Shown here one piece after another: positions 26,849 to 35,913 of a DNA stretch of 64,000 nt. Under the pieces are notes generated by a model. It searched no databases. It was given only the letters and a program-made list of their open reading frames with translations, and was not told the DNA's origin. The DNA is from Caballeronia calidae. GTDB taxonomy: Bacteria > Pseudomonadota > Gammaproteobacteria > Burkholderiales > Burkholderiaceae. The stretch lies in NCBI RefSeq assembly GCF_900044055.2, contig NZ_FCOX02000034.1, positions 1-64,000 of the forward strand. The letters are read 5' to 3'. The position numbers were made by a program, and so were the translations under genes. The first letter of the stretch is position 1. Each line of letters starts with the position of its first letter.

Positions 26849-28398
26849 AGATCCGCGCCCAGGTGGCGATGGTTTTGAATCTCGACAAGTGCATCGGCTG
26901 CCACACCTGTTCCGTGACGTGCAAGAACGTGTGGACCTCGCGCGATGGCGTCGAGTACGCATGGTTCAACAACGTCGAGACGAAGCCGGGTATCGGCTAT
27001 CCGAAGCAGTGGGAGAACCAGGAGAAGTGGAACGGCGGCTGGGTCCGCAAGAGCGACGGCAGCCTCGAGCCGCGTCAGGGCGGCAAGCTGAAAGTGCTGG
27101 CGAACCTCTTCGCGAACCCGAATCTCCCGGCGATCGACGACTACTACGAGCCGTTCACGTACGACTACGAGCGCCTGCAAAACGCGCCGCTCTCGGAGAC
27201 GCCGCCCACCGCGCGCCCCGTGTCCGCGATCACCGGCAAGAAGATGGACAAGATCCACTGGGGGCCGAACTGGGAAGACGATCTCGGCGGCGAGTTCGAT
27301 TCGCGCGGCCGCGACGCGCTCTTCGAAAACGTGCAGAAGGAGATGTACTCGACCTTCGAGAACACCTTCATGATGTATCTGCCGCGCCTGTGCGAGCACT
27401 GCCTGAATCCGGCGTGCGTGGCGTCGTGTCCGTCGGGATCGGTGTACAAGCGCGAGGACGACGGCATCGTGCTCGTCGATCAGGACAAGTGCCGTGGATG
27501 GCGCATGTGCGTGTCCGGCTGCCCGTACAAGAAGATGTACTTCAACTGGAAGTCGGGGAAGGCGGAGAAGTGCGTGTTCTGCTATCCGCGCATCGAGGCG
27601 GGCGAGCCGACCGTGTGCTCGGAAACGTGCGTGGGCCGTATCCGCTATCTCGGCGTGATGCTGTATGACGCGGACCGCATCGCCGAAGCGGCATCCGTCG
27701 AAGCGACGACCGACCTGTACCAGTCGCAGCTCGATCTGTTTCTCGATCCGCACGATCCGCACATTCAGGCCGAAGCGCTGCGTCAGGGCATCGCGCAAAG
27801 CTGGCTCGACGCCGCGAAGCGCTCGCCGGTGTATCGCATGGCGTGCGAGTGGAAGGTCGCGTTCCCGCTGCATCCCGAGTACCGCACGCTGCCGATGGTG
27901 TGGTACGTGCCGCCGCTTTCGCCGATTCAATCGGCCGCGGACGCGGGCCATATGGGCCTGAACGGCGTGATTCCCGATGTGAAGAGCCTGCGCATTCCGA
28001 TGCGCTATCTCGCGAACCTGCTCACCGCCGGTGATGAAGCGCCCATCGTCGCGGCGCTCGATCGCATGCTCGCGATGCGCGCCTACAAGCGCGCGCAAAA
28101 CGTGAATGGCGTGAAGGACGAAGCCGTGCTGAGCGACGTTGGCTTAACCGCTCGGCAGGTGGAAGAGATGTATCAACTGATGGCGATAGCGAACTACGAG
28201 GACCGTTTCGTCGTGCCGTCGTCGCACAAGGAAATGGCGCACGACAGCTTCGACGAAAAGGGCAGTTGCGGCTTTTCGTTCGGCAATTGCGGCTCGCCGG
28301 GCGCGTCGGACGGATCGCTCTTCGGTTCGCGAACGCATGGCGAAGTGAGCTACGCGGCGCTGCCGAAGTCGCGCAAGAAGGCTTTGTCGGAAAGCTGA
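26845..28398 (+). CDS. narH: Respiratory nitrate reductase beta subunit
   Basis: 517 residues, electron-transfer subunit with four iron-sulfur clusters. The first ferredoxin-like group is C16, C19, C22 and C26 (KCIGCHTCSVTCKN). A later group CRGWRMCVSGCP carries the tryptophan in place of a cysteine that marks the [3Fe-4S] centre of NarH. LCEHCLNPACVASCPSG and KCVFCYPRIEAGEPTVCSET give the remaining ligands. It docks NarG to NarI. The start at 26845 overlaps the narG stop (ATGA) and has a GAAGGAG site. Confidence 0.98.
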   Translation: MKIRAQVAMVLNLDKCIGCHTCSVTCKNVWTSRDGVEYAWFNNVETKPGIGYPKQWENQEKWNGGWVRKSDGSLEPRQGGKLKVLANLFANPNLPAIDDYYEPFTYDYERLQNAPLSETPPTARPVSAITGKKMDKIHWGPNWEDDLGGEFDSRGRDALFENVQKEMYSTFENTFMMYLPRLCEHCLNPACVASCPSGSVYKREDDGIVLVDQDKCRGWRMCVSGCPYKKMYFNWKSGKAEKCVFCYPRIEAGEPTVCSETCVGRIRYLGVMLYDADRIAEAASVEATTDLYQSQLDLFLDPHDPHIQAEALRQGIAQSWLDAAKRSPVYRMACEWKVAFPLHPEYRTLPMVWYVPPLSPIQSAADAGHMGLNGVIPDVKSLRIPMRYLANLLTAGDEAPIVAALDRMLAMRAYKRAQNVNGVKDEAVLSDVGLTARQVEEMYQLMAIANYEDRFVVPSSHKEMAHDSFDEKGSCGFSFGNCGSPGASDGSLFGSRTHGEVSYAALPKSRKKALSES

Positions 28399-28412
28399 TG
28401 GAGGATCAAACG

Positions 28413-29084
28413 ATGTCGCTCTATTCCATTCTTTCCGCCTTGCTCGACTATCCCGAGCCCGCGTTGCTCGACGCACTGCCGGAAATCGAATCCGCGCTGC
28501 AGGACTGGCCGCAGGCCGAAGCGCGTCTCGCGCCGCTCATCGCGTCGCTGAAGCGTCCGTTGATCGAATCGCAGCAGACGTATGTCGCGACCTTCGATCG
28601 CAATCCGTCGCACTCGCTGCATCTCTTCGAGCACATTCACGGCGAAAGCCGCGATCGCGGCCAGGCAATGGTCGATCTGCTCGACGAGTATCGCGGTCTC
28701 GGCCTCGATATCGAAGCGAACGAGTTGCCCGATTACGTGCCGCTCTTTCTCGAAGTGCTGGGCGCGGTCGAACCGGCGCGCGCGCAATCATTGCTCGATG
28801 ACGCGATTCACGTGCTCAATGCGATCGGCGAGCGCCTCGCGCGCGATCAGAGTCCGTATGCCGCGGTGTTCGCGGTCTTGCGTGAATCGAGCGCGGTCGA
28901 GCCGCGTCCGCTCGCAGCGCCGCCCGTGCGCGACATGGACGAGATGCTCGAAACCTTCGGGCCCGGTCCGGACGGCGTCGAGCCGCTGCTCGCGCCGATG
29001 CGCGGGCAGACGCAGACCATCCGCTTTCATCCGCGCGGCGCCGTAAAGGGTGCGAGCGCATCCATTGCAAAGGACGCACGATGA
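28413..29084 (+). CDS. narJ: Nitrate reductase molybdenum cofactor assembly chaperone
   Basis: 223 residues, NarJ/TorD-like helical chaperone needed for cofactor insertion into NarGH. Key segments are LLDYPEPALLDALPEIE, the conserved SLHLFEHIHGESRDRGQAM and LPDYVPLFLEVL. The start at 28413 follows a GGAGG site by 8 bases; an ATG at 28398 overlapping the narH stop is less well placed. The 3' end overlaps narI by 4 bases. Confidence 0.95.
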   Translation: MSLYSILSALLDYPEPALLDALPEIESALQDWPQAEARLAPLIASLKRPLIESQQTYVATFDRNPSHSLHLFEHIHGESRDRGQAMVDLLDEYRGLGLDIEANELPDYVPLFLEVLGAVEPARAQSLLDDAIHVLNAIGERLARDQSPYAAVFAVLRESSAVEPRPLAAPPVRDMDEMLETFGPGPDGVEPLLAPMRGQTQTIRFHPRGAVKGASASIAKDAR

Positions 29085-29764
29085 ACATGTTCAACGCCTT
29101 CGTGTTCGGCATCTATCCGTACATCGCCGCCAGCATCTTTCTGTTCGGCAGCCTCGTGCGCTTCGAGCGCGAGCAATACACGTGGAAAGCGGACAGCACG
29201 CAGCTCGTCGATCGCGGCAATCTCAGGCTCGGCAATATCCTGTTCCACATCGGCATTCTGGGGCTGTTCTTCGGTCATCTCGTGGGTCTGCTCACGCCGG
29301 TCGCGGTGTGGGATGCGCTCGGCATCGAGCACAGTGTCAAGCAGGCTGTTGCGATGGTCGCGGGCGGCGTGATGGGCACGATGTGTCTCGCGGGCCTGCT
29401 GATCCTGCTGCATCGCCGCCTGACGAGCGCGCGGCTGTCCGCCGTGACGAAGATCGGCGACCGCGTATTGCTGCTGTGGATTCTCGTCACGCTGCTGCTC
29501 GGTCTTTCGACGATCGGCGTGTCGGCCGGTCACATGGACGGCTCGATGATGGTGCGCCTCATGACCTGGGCGCAGCATATCGTCACGTTCCGGGCCGATG
29601 CCGCGAGCTACGTCGCTTCTGCGCCGCTGCTCTTCCGTGTACATTTGTTCATGGGCATGAGTCTTTTCGTGATCTTCCCGTTCACGCGTCTCGTGCATGT
29701 GTGGAGCGGCTTCGCTTCGCTCGGCTATCTCACGCGGGCGTGGCAACTGGTCCGCAGCCGCTGA
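29081..29764 (+). CDS. narI: Respiratory nitrate reductase gamma subunit (cytochrome b)
   Basis: 227 residues, five membrane helices. It carries two b haems ligated by H56 and H66 (ILFHIGILGLFFGH) and H188 and H206 (RVHLFMGM, RLVHVWS), nearly the same numbering as E. coli NarI. It oxidises quinol at the periplasmic face and passes electrons to NarH. The start overlaps the narJ stop (ATGA). Confidence 0.97.
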   Translation: MNMFNAFVFGIYPYIAASIFLFGSLVRFEREQYTWKADSTQLVDRGNLRLGNILFHIGILGLFFGHLVGLLTPVAVWDALGIEHSVKQAVAMVAGGVMGTMCLAGLLILLHRRLTSARLSAVTKIGDRVLLLWILVTLLLGLSTIGVSAGHMDGSMMVRLMTWAQHIVTFRADAASYVASAPLLFRVHLFMGMSLFVIFPFTRLVHVWSGFASLGYLTRAWQLVRSR

Positions 29765-29784
29765 GTCTTGAACCGGAGAATGTC

Positions 29785-31629
29785 TTGCCATCGTTTCGCG
29801 AACGTCTGACCACGCGCATCGTCACGCTGTCGATGGTGGCGCTGATTCTCGTGCTCGCGATGATCGGCGGGACGCTCTGGCTCTCGTGGCAACTCCAGGG
29901 CGCGGGCGCCGCCATCAACGATGCAGGCAGCCTGCGCATGCGTTCGAACGCGGTGGCGATCGCGCTGCTCGAACGCAAGGCGATATCGCCTTCGACGTTG
30001 CAATCGCACGTCGATCAGATGAACGCGACGCTCGATCGCTTGCGACACGGCGACGCAGCCCGCCCGCTCTTTCTCCCCGACGACGCGAACGTGCATCGCC
30101 AGTTCGAGAACGTCGCGAGCGCGTGGCATGCGCCGCTGGAACCGGATGTACGTCAGGCCCTGGCCGGCGATCCGGACGCGGTGCCGCGTTATCTGCGCGA
30201 ACTGCCGGGCTTCGTCGCAGGCGCGGACGAGCTCGTCGGTCTGATCGAACAGGAAAACGCGCGCAAGACGGCGTGGCTGCGCATGTCGCAGATGGCGCTC
30301 GCCGCGATGGCATGCCTCGGCACGGTGGCGATCGTGTATCTGCTCTATCTGTGGATCGTCGTGCCGGTTCAACGCCTGCAGGAAGGTCTTGCGCGCATCG
30401 AGGGCCGCGAGTTCGACGCGCGTTTGCCCGTCGAGACACAAGACGAGTTCGGCCGTCTCGCTGCGGGTTTCAATCGCATGGCCGCTGAAATGCAGACGCT
30501 CTATCAAGACCTCGCGGGGTGTGTCGAAGCGAAGACCGCCGAGCTTGCGGCGCAGAACCGCGAGCTTACGACGCTGTATGAAATGGCCGCGTTCCTCAAT
30601 CAGCCAAACGATGTCGATGCGTTGTGCCGCGGCTTTCTCGCGCGCCTCACGCGTCAATTCGACGCGGACGGTGCGGCGGTTCGTCTCGTTTCGGCGCAAG
30701 GCGATCAGGTGCGTCTGATCGGATCGGAAGGACTGCCCGCCGATCTGCTTCAGGACGAACGCTGCTTCGCCGCGAATGCCTGCGTGTGCGAAGAACGGTC
30801 CTGCGAGCGCGCGGGCTTCGCGAGCGTGGCCTCGTTCGATATCGTGTCGCAAGGCGAGAAGCTCGGCGTCTTCTCGCTGCATTTCAGCGGCGAGCGAACC
30901 ATTCCGGCGTCGGAGGCGCAGTTGCTCGAAACGCTCGGCGCGCATTTCGGCACCGCGCTCAAGAGCCGGCGGCTCGCGGCGCTCGCGCGGCAGTTCGCGG
31001 TATCGGAAGAGCGCAATCTCGTCGCGCAAGGACTGCACGACAGCATCGCGCAAAGTCTCAACTTTCTGAAGATGCAGGTGCATCTGCTCGATGCGGCGAC
31101 GCGCGAGGCACGCATCGACGAGATCCGCGACATCGTGCCGCTGCTCGCGGGCGGCGTGGACGAAAGTTACGACGACGTGCGCGAGTTGCTGATCAACTTC
31201 CGCACGAGACTCGGCAGCGGCGAGTTGCGGCGCGCGGTCGACGAATCCATCGATCGCTTCGGCGTGCAGACGGGCATCGCGCCCACGCTCGACTATCGCG
31301 ACGAAGGCGGCCTGCCCATGCCGCCCGATCAGCAATTGCAGGTGCTGTTCATTCTTCAGGAGGCACTCTCGAACATTCGCAAGCACGCAGAAGCACAGCG
31401 CGTAAACGTGACGATCGTCAATGGCCGTGATTTCACCCTCCTTGTCGAGGATGATGGCCAGGGCTACGATCCGGATGAGATGGCCGCCCTGGGCGAGACG
31501 CACGTCGGCTTTCACATCATGCGCGAGCGCGCGCGAAGGCTCGGCGCCACGCTTCGACTGGCCGGAGCACCGGGACGCGGCGCACGCGTCGAACTCATTC
31601 TTCCGGGCGAGGCGCGTCAGGCCGCCTGA
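29785..31629 (+). CDS. narX: Nitrate/nitrite sensor histidine kinase NarX
   Basis: 614 residues from a TTG start at 29785, chosen because GGAGAA lies 6 bases before it and the first helix follows directly; no ATG fits. Order: helix 1 (about 14-34), periplasmic four-helix sensor with the P-box DAGSLRMRSN (46-55), helix 2 (about 170-192), HAMP linker, GAF-like region with the NarX cysteine cluster C327, C333, C335 and C340, phospho-acceptor H418 in GLHDSIAQSLNFLK, and HATPase with N-box EALSNIRKHAEA and G-box DDGQGYDP. It senses periplasmic nitrate and phosphorylates NarL. 20 bases after narI. Confidence 0.93.
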   Translation: MPSFRERLTTRIVTLSMVALILVLAMIGGTLWLSWQLQGAGAAINDAGSLRMRSNAVAIALLERKAISPSTLQSHVDQMNATLDRLRHGDAARPLFLPDDANVHRQFENVASAWHAPLEPDVRQALAGDPDAVPRYLRELPGFVAGADELVGLIEQENARKTAWLRMSQMALAAMACLGTVAIVYLLYLWIVVPVQRLQEGLARIEGREFDARLPVETQDEFGRLAAGFNRMAAEMQTLYQDLAGCVEAKTAELAAQNRELTTLYEMAAFLNQPNDVDALCRGFLARLTRQFDADGAAVRLVSAQGDQVRLIGSEGLPADLLQDERCFAANACVCEERSCERAGFASVASFDIVSQGEKLGVFSLHFSGERTIPASEAQLLETLGAHFGTALKSRRLAALARQFAVSEERNLVAQGLHDSIAQSLNFLKMQVHLLDAATREARIDEIRDIVPLLAGGVDESYDDVRELLINFRTRLGSGELRRAVDESIDRFGVQTGIAPTLDYRDEGGLPMPPDQQLQVLFILQEALSNIRKHAEAQRVNVTIVNGRDFTLLVEDDGQGYDPDEMAALGETHVGFHIMRERARRLGATLRLAGAPGRGARVELILPGEARQAA

Positions 31630-31674
31630 GCGTTATCGAAGGCGTCCGTTTCCCGTGCTGCTCCGAGTCGTGCC

Positions 31675-32352
31675 ATGACCATCCGCATCCTGTTGATCGA
31701 CGATCACGCGCTGTTTCGCTCAGGCGTCAACGCGCTTCTGCAACGGCAGTCCGATTTCGAAATCGTCGGCGAAGCGGCGGACGGGCTCGACGGCCTCAAG
31801 CGCGCGAAGCAGTTCCTTCCGGACGTCATCCTGCTCGATCTCAACATGCCCGGGCTTTCCGGGCTCGAAACGCTGAAGCTGCTCGTGCAGGACGTGTCGC
31901 ATAGCGCGGTCGTGATGCTCACCGTTTCCGAGGATGTCGAGGAACTCACGCTCGCATTGCGCGCAGGCGCGTGCGGCTATCTGTTGAAGAGCATCGAGCC
32001 GGACACGCTCGCGGACGCGATCCGCAAGGCGGCGGCGGGCCAGCCCGTCATCGCCGATGACATGACGGCGAAGCTCGTCGCGAGCATGCGCGCGACGAAA
32101 CCCGCGCCTGCGCCGGCGCAAGCGGTTGCGGCGGATTCACTCACCACGCGCGAACGCGACATCATGCGCGAACTGGCGCGCGGCGCGAGCAACAAGGAAA
32201 TCGCGCGCACGCTGATGCTTGCGGAAAGCACGGTGAAGATTCACGTGCGCAACATCCTTCGCAAACTCAATCTCACCAGCCGCGTGCAAGTGGCGATCTA
32301 CGCGGTCGGACATGGAACTCCCGATGCGCCGCAGACCACGGAAGCCGCGTGA
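31675..32352 (+). CDS. narL: Response regulator NarL
   Basis: 225 residues: receiver domain (about 3-120) with acidic pair D9/D10, phospho-acceptor D55 in ILLDLNMPG, T83 and K105, an alanine/proline linker (about 138-150), and a LuxR/GerE helix-turn-helix (LTTRERDIMRELARGASNKE and on to STVKIHVRNILRKLNL). Partner of NarX, 45 bases upstream. Expected to control nar and nap promoters through TACYNMT-like heptamers, which I could not place convincingly here. Confidence 0.94.
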   Translation: MTIRILLIDDHALFRSGVNALLQRQSDFEIVGEAADGLDGLKRAKQFLPDVILLDLNMPGLSGLETLKLLVQDVSHSAVVMLTVSEDVEELTLALRAGACGYLLKSIEPDTLADAIRKAAAGQPVIADDMTAKLVASMRATKPAPAPAQAVAADSLTTRERDIMRELARGASNKEIARTLMLAESTVKIHVRNILRKLNLTSRVQVAIYAVGHGTPDAPQTTEAA

Positions 32353-32400
32353 GCGACCGGCGCCACGCAGCGAAGCGCGCAATACATCGAGCCGTACAAC

Positions 32401-33603
32401 ATGAATTCATTTCAAAGCGAATCACACATGACCACTCACGCACATTCATTCGCGCCGCTCACGATTCGCGGGCGCAGCCTGCTGCCGATCGTGCAGGGCG
32501 GCATGGGCGTCGGCGTGTCCGCGCATCGCCTGGCGGGCAGCGTGGCGCGCGAAGGCGCGCTCGGCACCATTGCGAGCATCGACCTGCGCCATCACCATGA
32601 CGATCTGCTCGCCATGTGCCGCGAAGATGCTTCGCGCGAGATGCTGGAGCGCGCCAATCTCATCGCGCTCGCGCGTGAAGTCAAGGCGGCGCGTGCGTTG
32701 TCGGAAGGGCGCGGCATGATCGCCGTCAACGTGATGAAGGCCGTGCGCTCGCATGCGGACTACGTGCGCGTCGCGTGCGAGGAAGGCGCCGATGCCATCG
32801 TGATGGGCGCGGGCCTGCCGCTCGATCTCCCCGATCTCACGCAAGGCTGCGATATCGCGCTGATCCCGATTCTTTCCGATAGCCGCGGCGTCACGCTCGT
32901 GCTCAAGAAGTGGATGAAGAAGGGCCGCTTGCCCGATGCCATCGTGATCGAGCATCCGGCGCACGCGGGCGGGCATCTCGGCGTGACCGACGTCGCCGAC
33001 ATGCACGACGAGCGCTTCGGTTTCGAGCGCGTGCTCTCGGAACTCGATGCATCGTTCGCGTCGCTCGGGCTGAAGCGCTCGGATGTGCCGGTGATCGTCG
33101 CGGGCGGCATCAACAGTCATGAGGCCGTGCGCACATGGCTCGCGGCCGGCGCGAACGGCGTGCAGATCGGCACGCCGTTCGCGGTCACCGAAGAGGGCGA
33201 CGCGCATCCGGCGTTCAAGCGCGTGCTGGCCGAAGCGGAGCCGGAGGACATCGTCGAATTCGTCAGCGTGACCGGCTTGCCCGCGCGCGCCGTGAAGACA
33301 CCGTGGCTCATGCGCTATCTGCGCAACGAGGAACGCATCCGCACGAAGATCGGCGCGCGCAAGCAGACGTGCCCGTCGTCGCTCGAATGTCTCACGGCGT
33401 GCGGCCTGCGCGACGGCATCGAGAAGTTCGGGCACTTCTGCATCGATACGCGTCTCGCGGCGGCATTGCGCGGCGATGTCGGCAATGGCCTGTTTTTCCG
33501 CGGGCGTGAAAGGCTGCCATTCGGCGCGGCGATCCGCAGCGTGCGCGATCTGATCGAGCTGCTGCTGACAGGCGCGACGAAGGCCGCGCCCGCCGCGTGT
33601 TGA
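32401..33603 (+). CDS. Nitronate monooxygenase (2-nitropropane dioxygenase family)
   Basis: 400 residues, FMN TIM barrel that oxidises alkyl nitronates and releases nitrite. Signatures: VQGGMGVGVSAHRLAG (31-46), the active-site stretch E184-HPAHAGGHLG-194, VIVAGGINSH and GVQIGTPFAVTEE. The C-terminal part has four cysteines (C324, C330, C334, C347; TCPSSLECLTACGLRDG and HFC) that are not part of the basic NMO core and could bind metal. An alternative start at 32428 removes 9 residues; neither start has a good ribosome binding site. It follows narL by 48 bases, suggesting co-expression with nitrate respiration. Confidence 0.85.
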   Translation: MNSFQSESHMTTHAHSFAPLTIRGRSLLPIVQGGMGVGVSAHRLAGSVAREGALGTIASIDLRHHHDDLLAMCREDASREMLERANLIALAREVKAARALSEGRGMIAVNVMKAVRSHADYVRVACEEGADAIVMGAGLPLDLPDLTQGCDIALIPILSDSRGVTLVLKKWMKKGRLPDAIVIEHPAHAGGHLGVTDVADMHDERFGFERVLSELDASFASLGLKRSDVPVIVAGGINSHEAVRTWLAAGANGVQIGTPFAVTEEGDAHPAFKRVLAEAEPEDIVEFVSVTGLPARAVKTPWLMRYLRNEERIRTKIGARKQTCPSSLECLTACGLRDGIEKFGHFCIDTRLAAALRGDVGNGLFFRGRERLPFGAAIRSVRDLIELLLTGATKAAPAAC

Positions 33604-33608
33604 GACAC

Positions 33609-33625
33609 CGAAACAGGCTGTTTCG
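33609..33625 (+). terminator. Short hairpin after the nitronate monooxygenase gene
   Basis: CGAAACA-GGC-TGTTTCG is a perfect 7-bp stem six bases after the stop codon. No T-run follows, so it is at best a weak terminator or an RNA-end stabiliser. Confidence 0.4.
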
Positions 33626-33730
33626 CTGCGAGCCGTGACCGATCGTCGCGTTCCTATTGGCTTGAACGAGGCGCGGCGCTAGTCTTGATGTCGACGGCTC
33701 GCACGCAGCAACAGAAGGAGTATCGACACG

Positions 33731-33949
33731 ATGTCCAAGCGCTTTCCCCTGAATCCGAAGCATCCCGAACGCAATTGCTGGGGCTGCGATCACTATTGCG
33801 GAACCGACGCCATGCGCTGCGGCAACGGTTCGAGCCGCACGCAGCATCCCGCTGAGCTTCTCGGCGAAGACTGGTACGAACAGGGCGACTGGGGCATCGA
33901 GGTCGAAGAGAACGCGAAGTCGATTCAGCCGGGCGCCAAAGCCAATTAA
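33731..33949 (+). CDS. DUF3079 small cysteine-rich protein
   Basis: 72 residues. The sequence KRFPLNPKHPERNCWGCDHY, followed by CGTDAMRCGNGSSRTQHPAE and LLGEDW, is the DUF3079 signature, with four cysteines (C16, C19, C23, C30) placed like a small zinc or iron site. Function unknown. A GAAGGAG site precedes the start. Its TAA stop overlaps the stop of the convergent ccmI gene within TTAA. Confidence 0.85.
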   Translation: MSKRFPLNPKHPERNCWGCDHYCGTDAMRCGNGSSRTQHPAELLGEDWYEQGDWGIEVEENAKSIQPGAKAN

Positions 33950-34992
33950 CGCACGATATCGGCGATCGTCACGTCGATGACGCCCGCGTCCTTCGAAGAC
34001 ACCGGCCCGCTCGTTCCCGTCATGTCGCCCGATGCGGGCCGCGCCTGCCCCGACGCCGACACCCGCGCATCGATGCTGATGCGCGAGAAATCGGAGAGAC
34101 GGCGGCTCGGCGTCATCGACATGGAATCGTCGAGACGCACGGTCGCGGGCAACTGATTCGCGCTCAGGCGCCGCACGGCGAGCGGCATGCGCGATCCATC
34201 GTCGGCGAGCGCGTAGACGAAAACCGTATCGGTCGGACGGACGCGCTTTTCGAGCTCGGCGCTCAGCCGCACGCGGACTTCAACCGAAGCCGCTTTCGCA
34301 ACACTTCCCTTCGCGGCGAGCGCGCGCGCCTCGTCGATATTCTTCCGCGCCTGCTGCGCGATCTCCGGCGCGAGATCCGGCACCTTGCTCAGACGCTCCC
34401 AGAACTGCATCGCGCTCGCGTAGTCGCGACGGTCGAACGCAGCCGACGCCGCCAGCGCGAGCGCTTTGGGCTCGTCGGGATCGAGCGCGAGCGCCGCGTC
34501 GATGACCTTCAGCGTCGCGTCGTTGAGATCGCCGCCGTTCGCGCTCGCCATGGCATCGGCGTAATCGGCGCGCAGCTCCGCATCGCGCGGACGCAATGCG
34601 ACGGCGCGGCGATATGCCTCCGTCGCGTCGCCCGGACGATCGAGCGCCATGTATGAGCGCGCGAGCATGGTCCAGCCTTGCGCGTCGTCCGGATCGTCGC
34701 GCAGGCGCGCGGCAAGGCGGCTGACCGCGGCTTGCATCGACACGGGCGCGTCCGCGTGATCGCCCTTCGAGGCGACCGGTGCCGTCTGGATCGCGAGCGC
34801 GGCCGGATCGCCCACGCGCATGTAGAGCGTCAGCGCCGATGCCGGCACCAGCGCGATCAGCAAGCCGGCTAGCGCCGCGTGCATCGCGTGCGCGGTGCCC
34901 TGCGAGCCGGCGGGCGCGCGCAACATCGGCGGCACGACGCATAGAAGTGCGCCGAGCAACATCGCCGCAACGATCAGCCAGAACGCGATCAT
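33946..34992 (-). CDS. ccmI: Cytochrome c maturation protein CcmI (TPR)
   Basis: 348 residues: two N-terminal membrane helices (about 2-22 and 38-57) and a periplasmic part with TPR repeats (about 85-220, including DDAQGWTMLARSYMALDRPG) plus a C-terminal beta domain. It holds apocytochrome c for haem ligation with CcmF/CcmH. The start at 34992 overlaps the ccmH stop (ATGA); the longer upstream frame is out of ccmH and not used. Last gene of the nap-ccm unit. Confidence 0.9.
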   Translation of the reverse strand: MIAFWLIVAAMLLGALLCVVPPMLRAPAGSQGTAHAMHAALAGLLIALVPASALTLYMRVGDPAALAIQTAPVASKGDHADAPVSMQAAVSRLAARLRDDPDDAQGWTMLARSYMALDRPGDATEAYRRAVALRPRDAELRADYADAMASANGGDLNDATLKVIDAALALDPDEPKALALAASAAFDRRDYASAMQFWERLSKVPDLAPEIAQQARKNIDEARALAAKGSVAKAASVEVRVRLSAELEKRVRPTDTVFVYALADDGSRMPLAVRRLSANQLPATVRLDDSMSMTPSRRLSDFSRISIDARVSASGQARPASGDMTGTSGPVSSKDAGVIDVTIADIVR

Positions 34993-35381
34993 CGGTTCGA
35001 GCTCCTTTGACGCCGCGCGTTCCGGGCGCGGCGGATATGCATCGCCATCGCAAGCGCGCCCGCCAGCAGCACGGCCAGCGGACCGAACCACAGCGCCCAC
35101 GTCACCGGCTTCATCGGCGGGCGATACAGCACGAAGTCGCCGTATCGGCGCACCATGTAGGCCTGAATCTGCTCGTCGCTCGCGCCTTGCTCGACCTGCT
35201 CGCGAATGCGCGCGCGCAGATCGGCGGCGAGATTCGCGTTGGAATCGGCGAGGCTCTGGTTCTGGCACACGACGCAGCGAAAGCGTTCCGCGAGATGGCG
35301 CGCGCGTTCGTCGTCGCGCGATTCCTGCGCGTGCGCGCAGCACATACATGCGAGGAGAAGCAGTGCGAAGCGGCTAATCAC
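34989..35381 (-). CDS. ccmH: Cytochrome c maturation thiol reductase CcmH
   Basis: 130 residues, the short CcmH/CycL form. Signal peptide (1-18), periplasmic three-helix domain with the redox motif FRC36-VV-C39-QNQSLADS, and one C-terminal membrane helix (about 93-114). It reduces the CxxCH cysteines of apocytochromes together with CcmG. It overlaps ccmG by 8 bases and ccmI by 4. Confidence 0.94.
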   Translation of the reverse strand: MISRFALLLLACMCCAHAQESRDDERARHLAERFRCVVCQNQSLADSNANLAADLRARIREQVEQGASDEQIQAYMVRRYGDFVLYRPPMKPVTWALWFGPLAVLLAGALAMAMHIRRARNARRQRSSNR

Positions 35382-35913
35382 GCATCTTCTCCTTTTGCAG
35401 CTTGCCGATGAGCGGCAGGATCACGCGATCGAGCGATGCGCGCGTGAGCGGCCCGGCCTGCCGGTATCGCACGACACCCGCGCGGTCGATGACGAACGTC
35501 TCCGGCACGCCATACACGCCATAGTCGATGCCGGTGCGCCCGTCGCGATCCACGAACGAAGTGACGTACGGATCGCCCGCCGTTTCCAGCCATTGCAGCG
35601 CGGGCTCGCGGTCGTCCTGGAAGTTCAGCCCATACACCGGCGCCGCGCCGCTCGCCGCGAAGTCCATGAGCACGGGATGCTCGTCGCGGCACGCTTCGCA
35701 CCACGATGCCCACACGTTCAGAATCCACACCTGACCGCGCAGCGCTTCCGATGACATCGTCTGGCTCGACGCATCGAGCTTCGGCAGATCGAACGCGGGC
35801 GCGGGCTTGCCGATGAGCGCCGAAGGCAGGCGTCGCGGGTCGTGCCGCAAACCCGCCGCGAGCACCGCGACGAGCAGACCGAAGACGACGAGCGGAATCA
35901 GGAAGCGCTTCAT
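35374..35913 (-). CDS. ccmG: Thiol:disulfide interchange protein CcmG/DsbE
   Basis: 179 residues, membrane-anchored thioredoxin fold. N-terminal helix (about 4-21), redox motif C72-EA-C75 in NVWASWCEACRDEHP, the CcmG-specific GLNFQDD segment and the cis-proline region YGVYGVPETFVID. It delivers reductant to apocytochrome cysteines. ATGA overlap with ccmF upstream. Confidence 0.94.
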   Translation of the reverse strand: MKRFLIPLVVFGLLVAVLAAGLRHDPRRLPSALIGKPAPAFDLPKLDASSQTMSSEALRGQVWILNVWASWCEACRDEHPVLMDFAASGAAPVYGLNFQDDREPALQWLETAGDPYVTSFVDRDGRTGIDYGVYGVPETFVIDRAGVVRYRQAGPLTRASLDRVILPLIGKLQKEKMRD

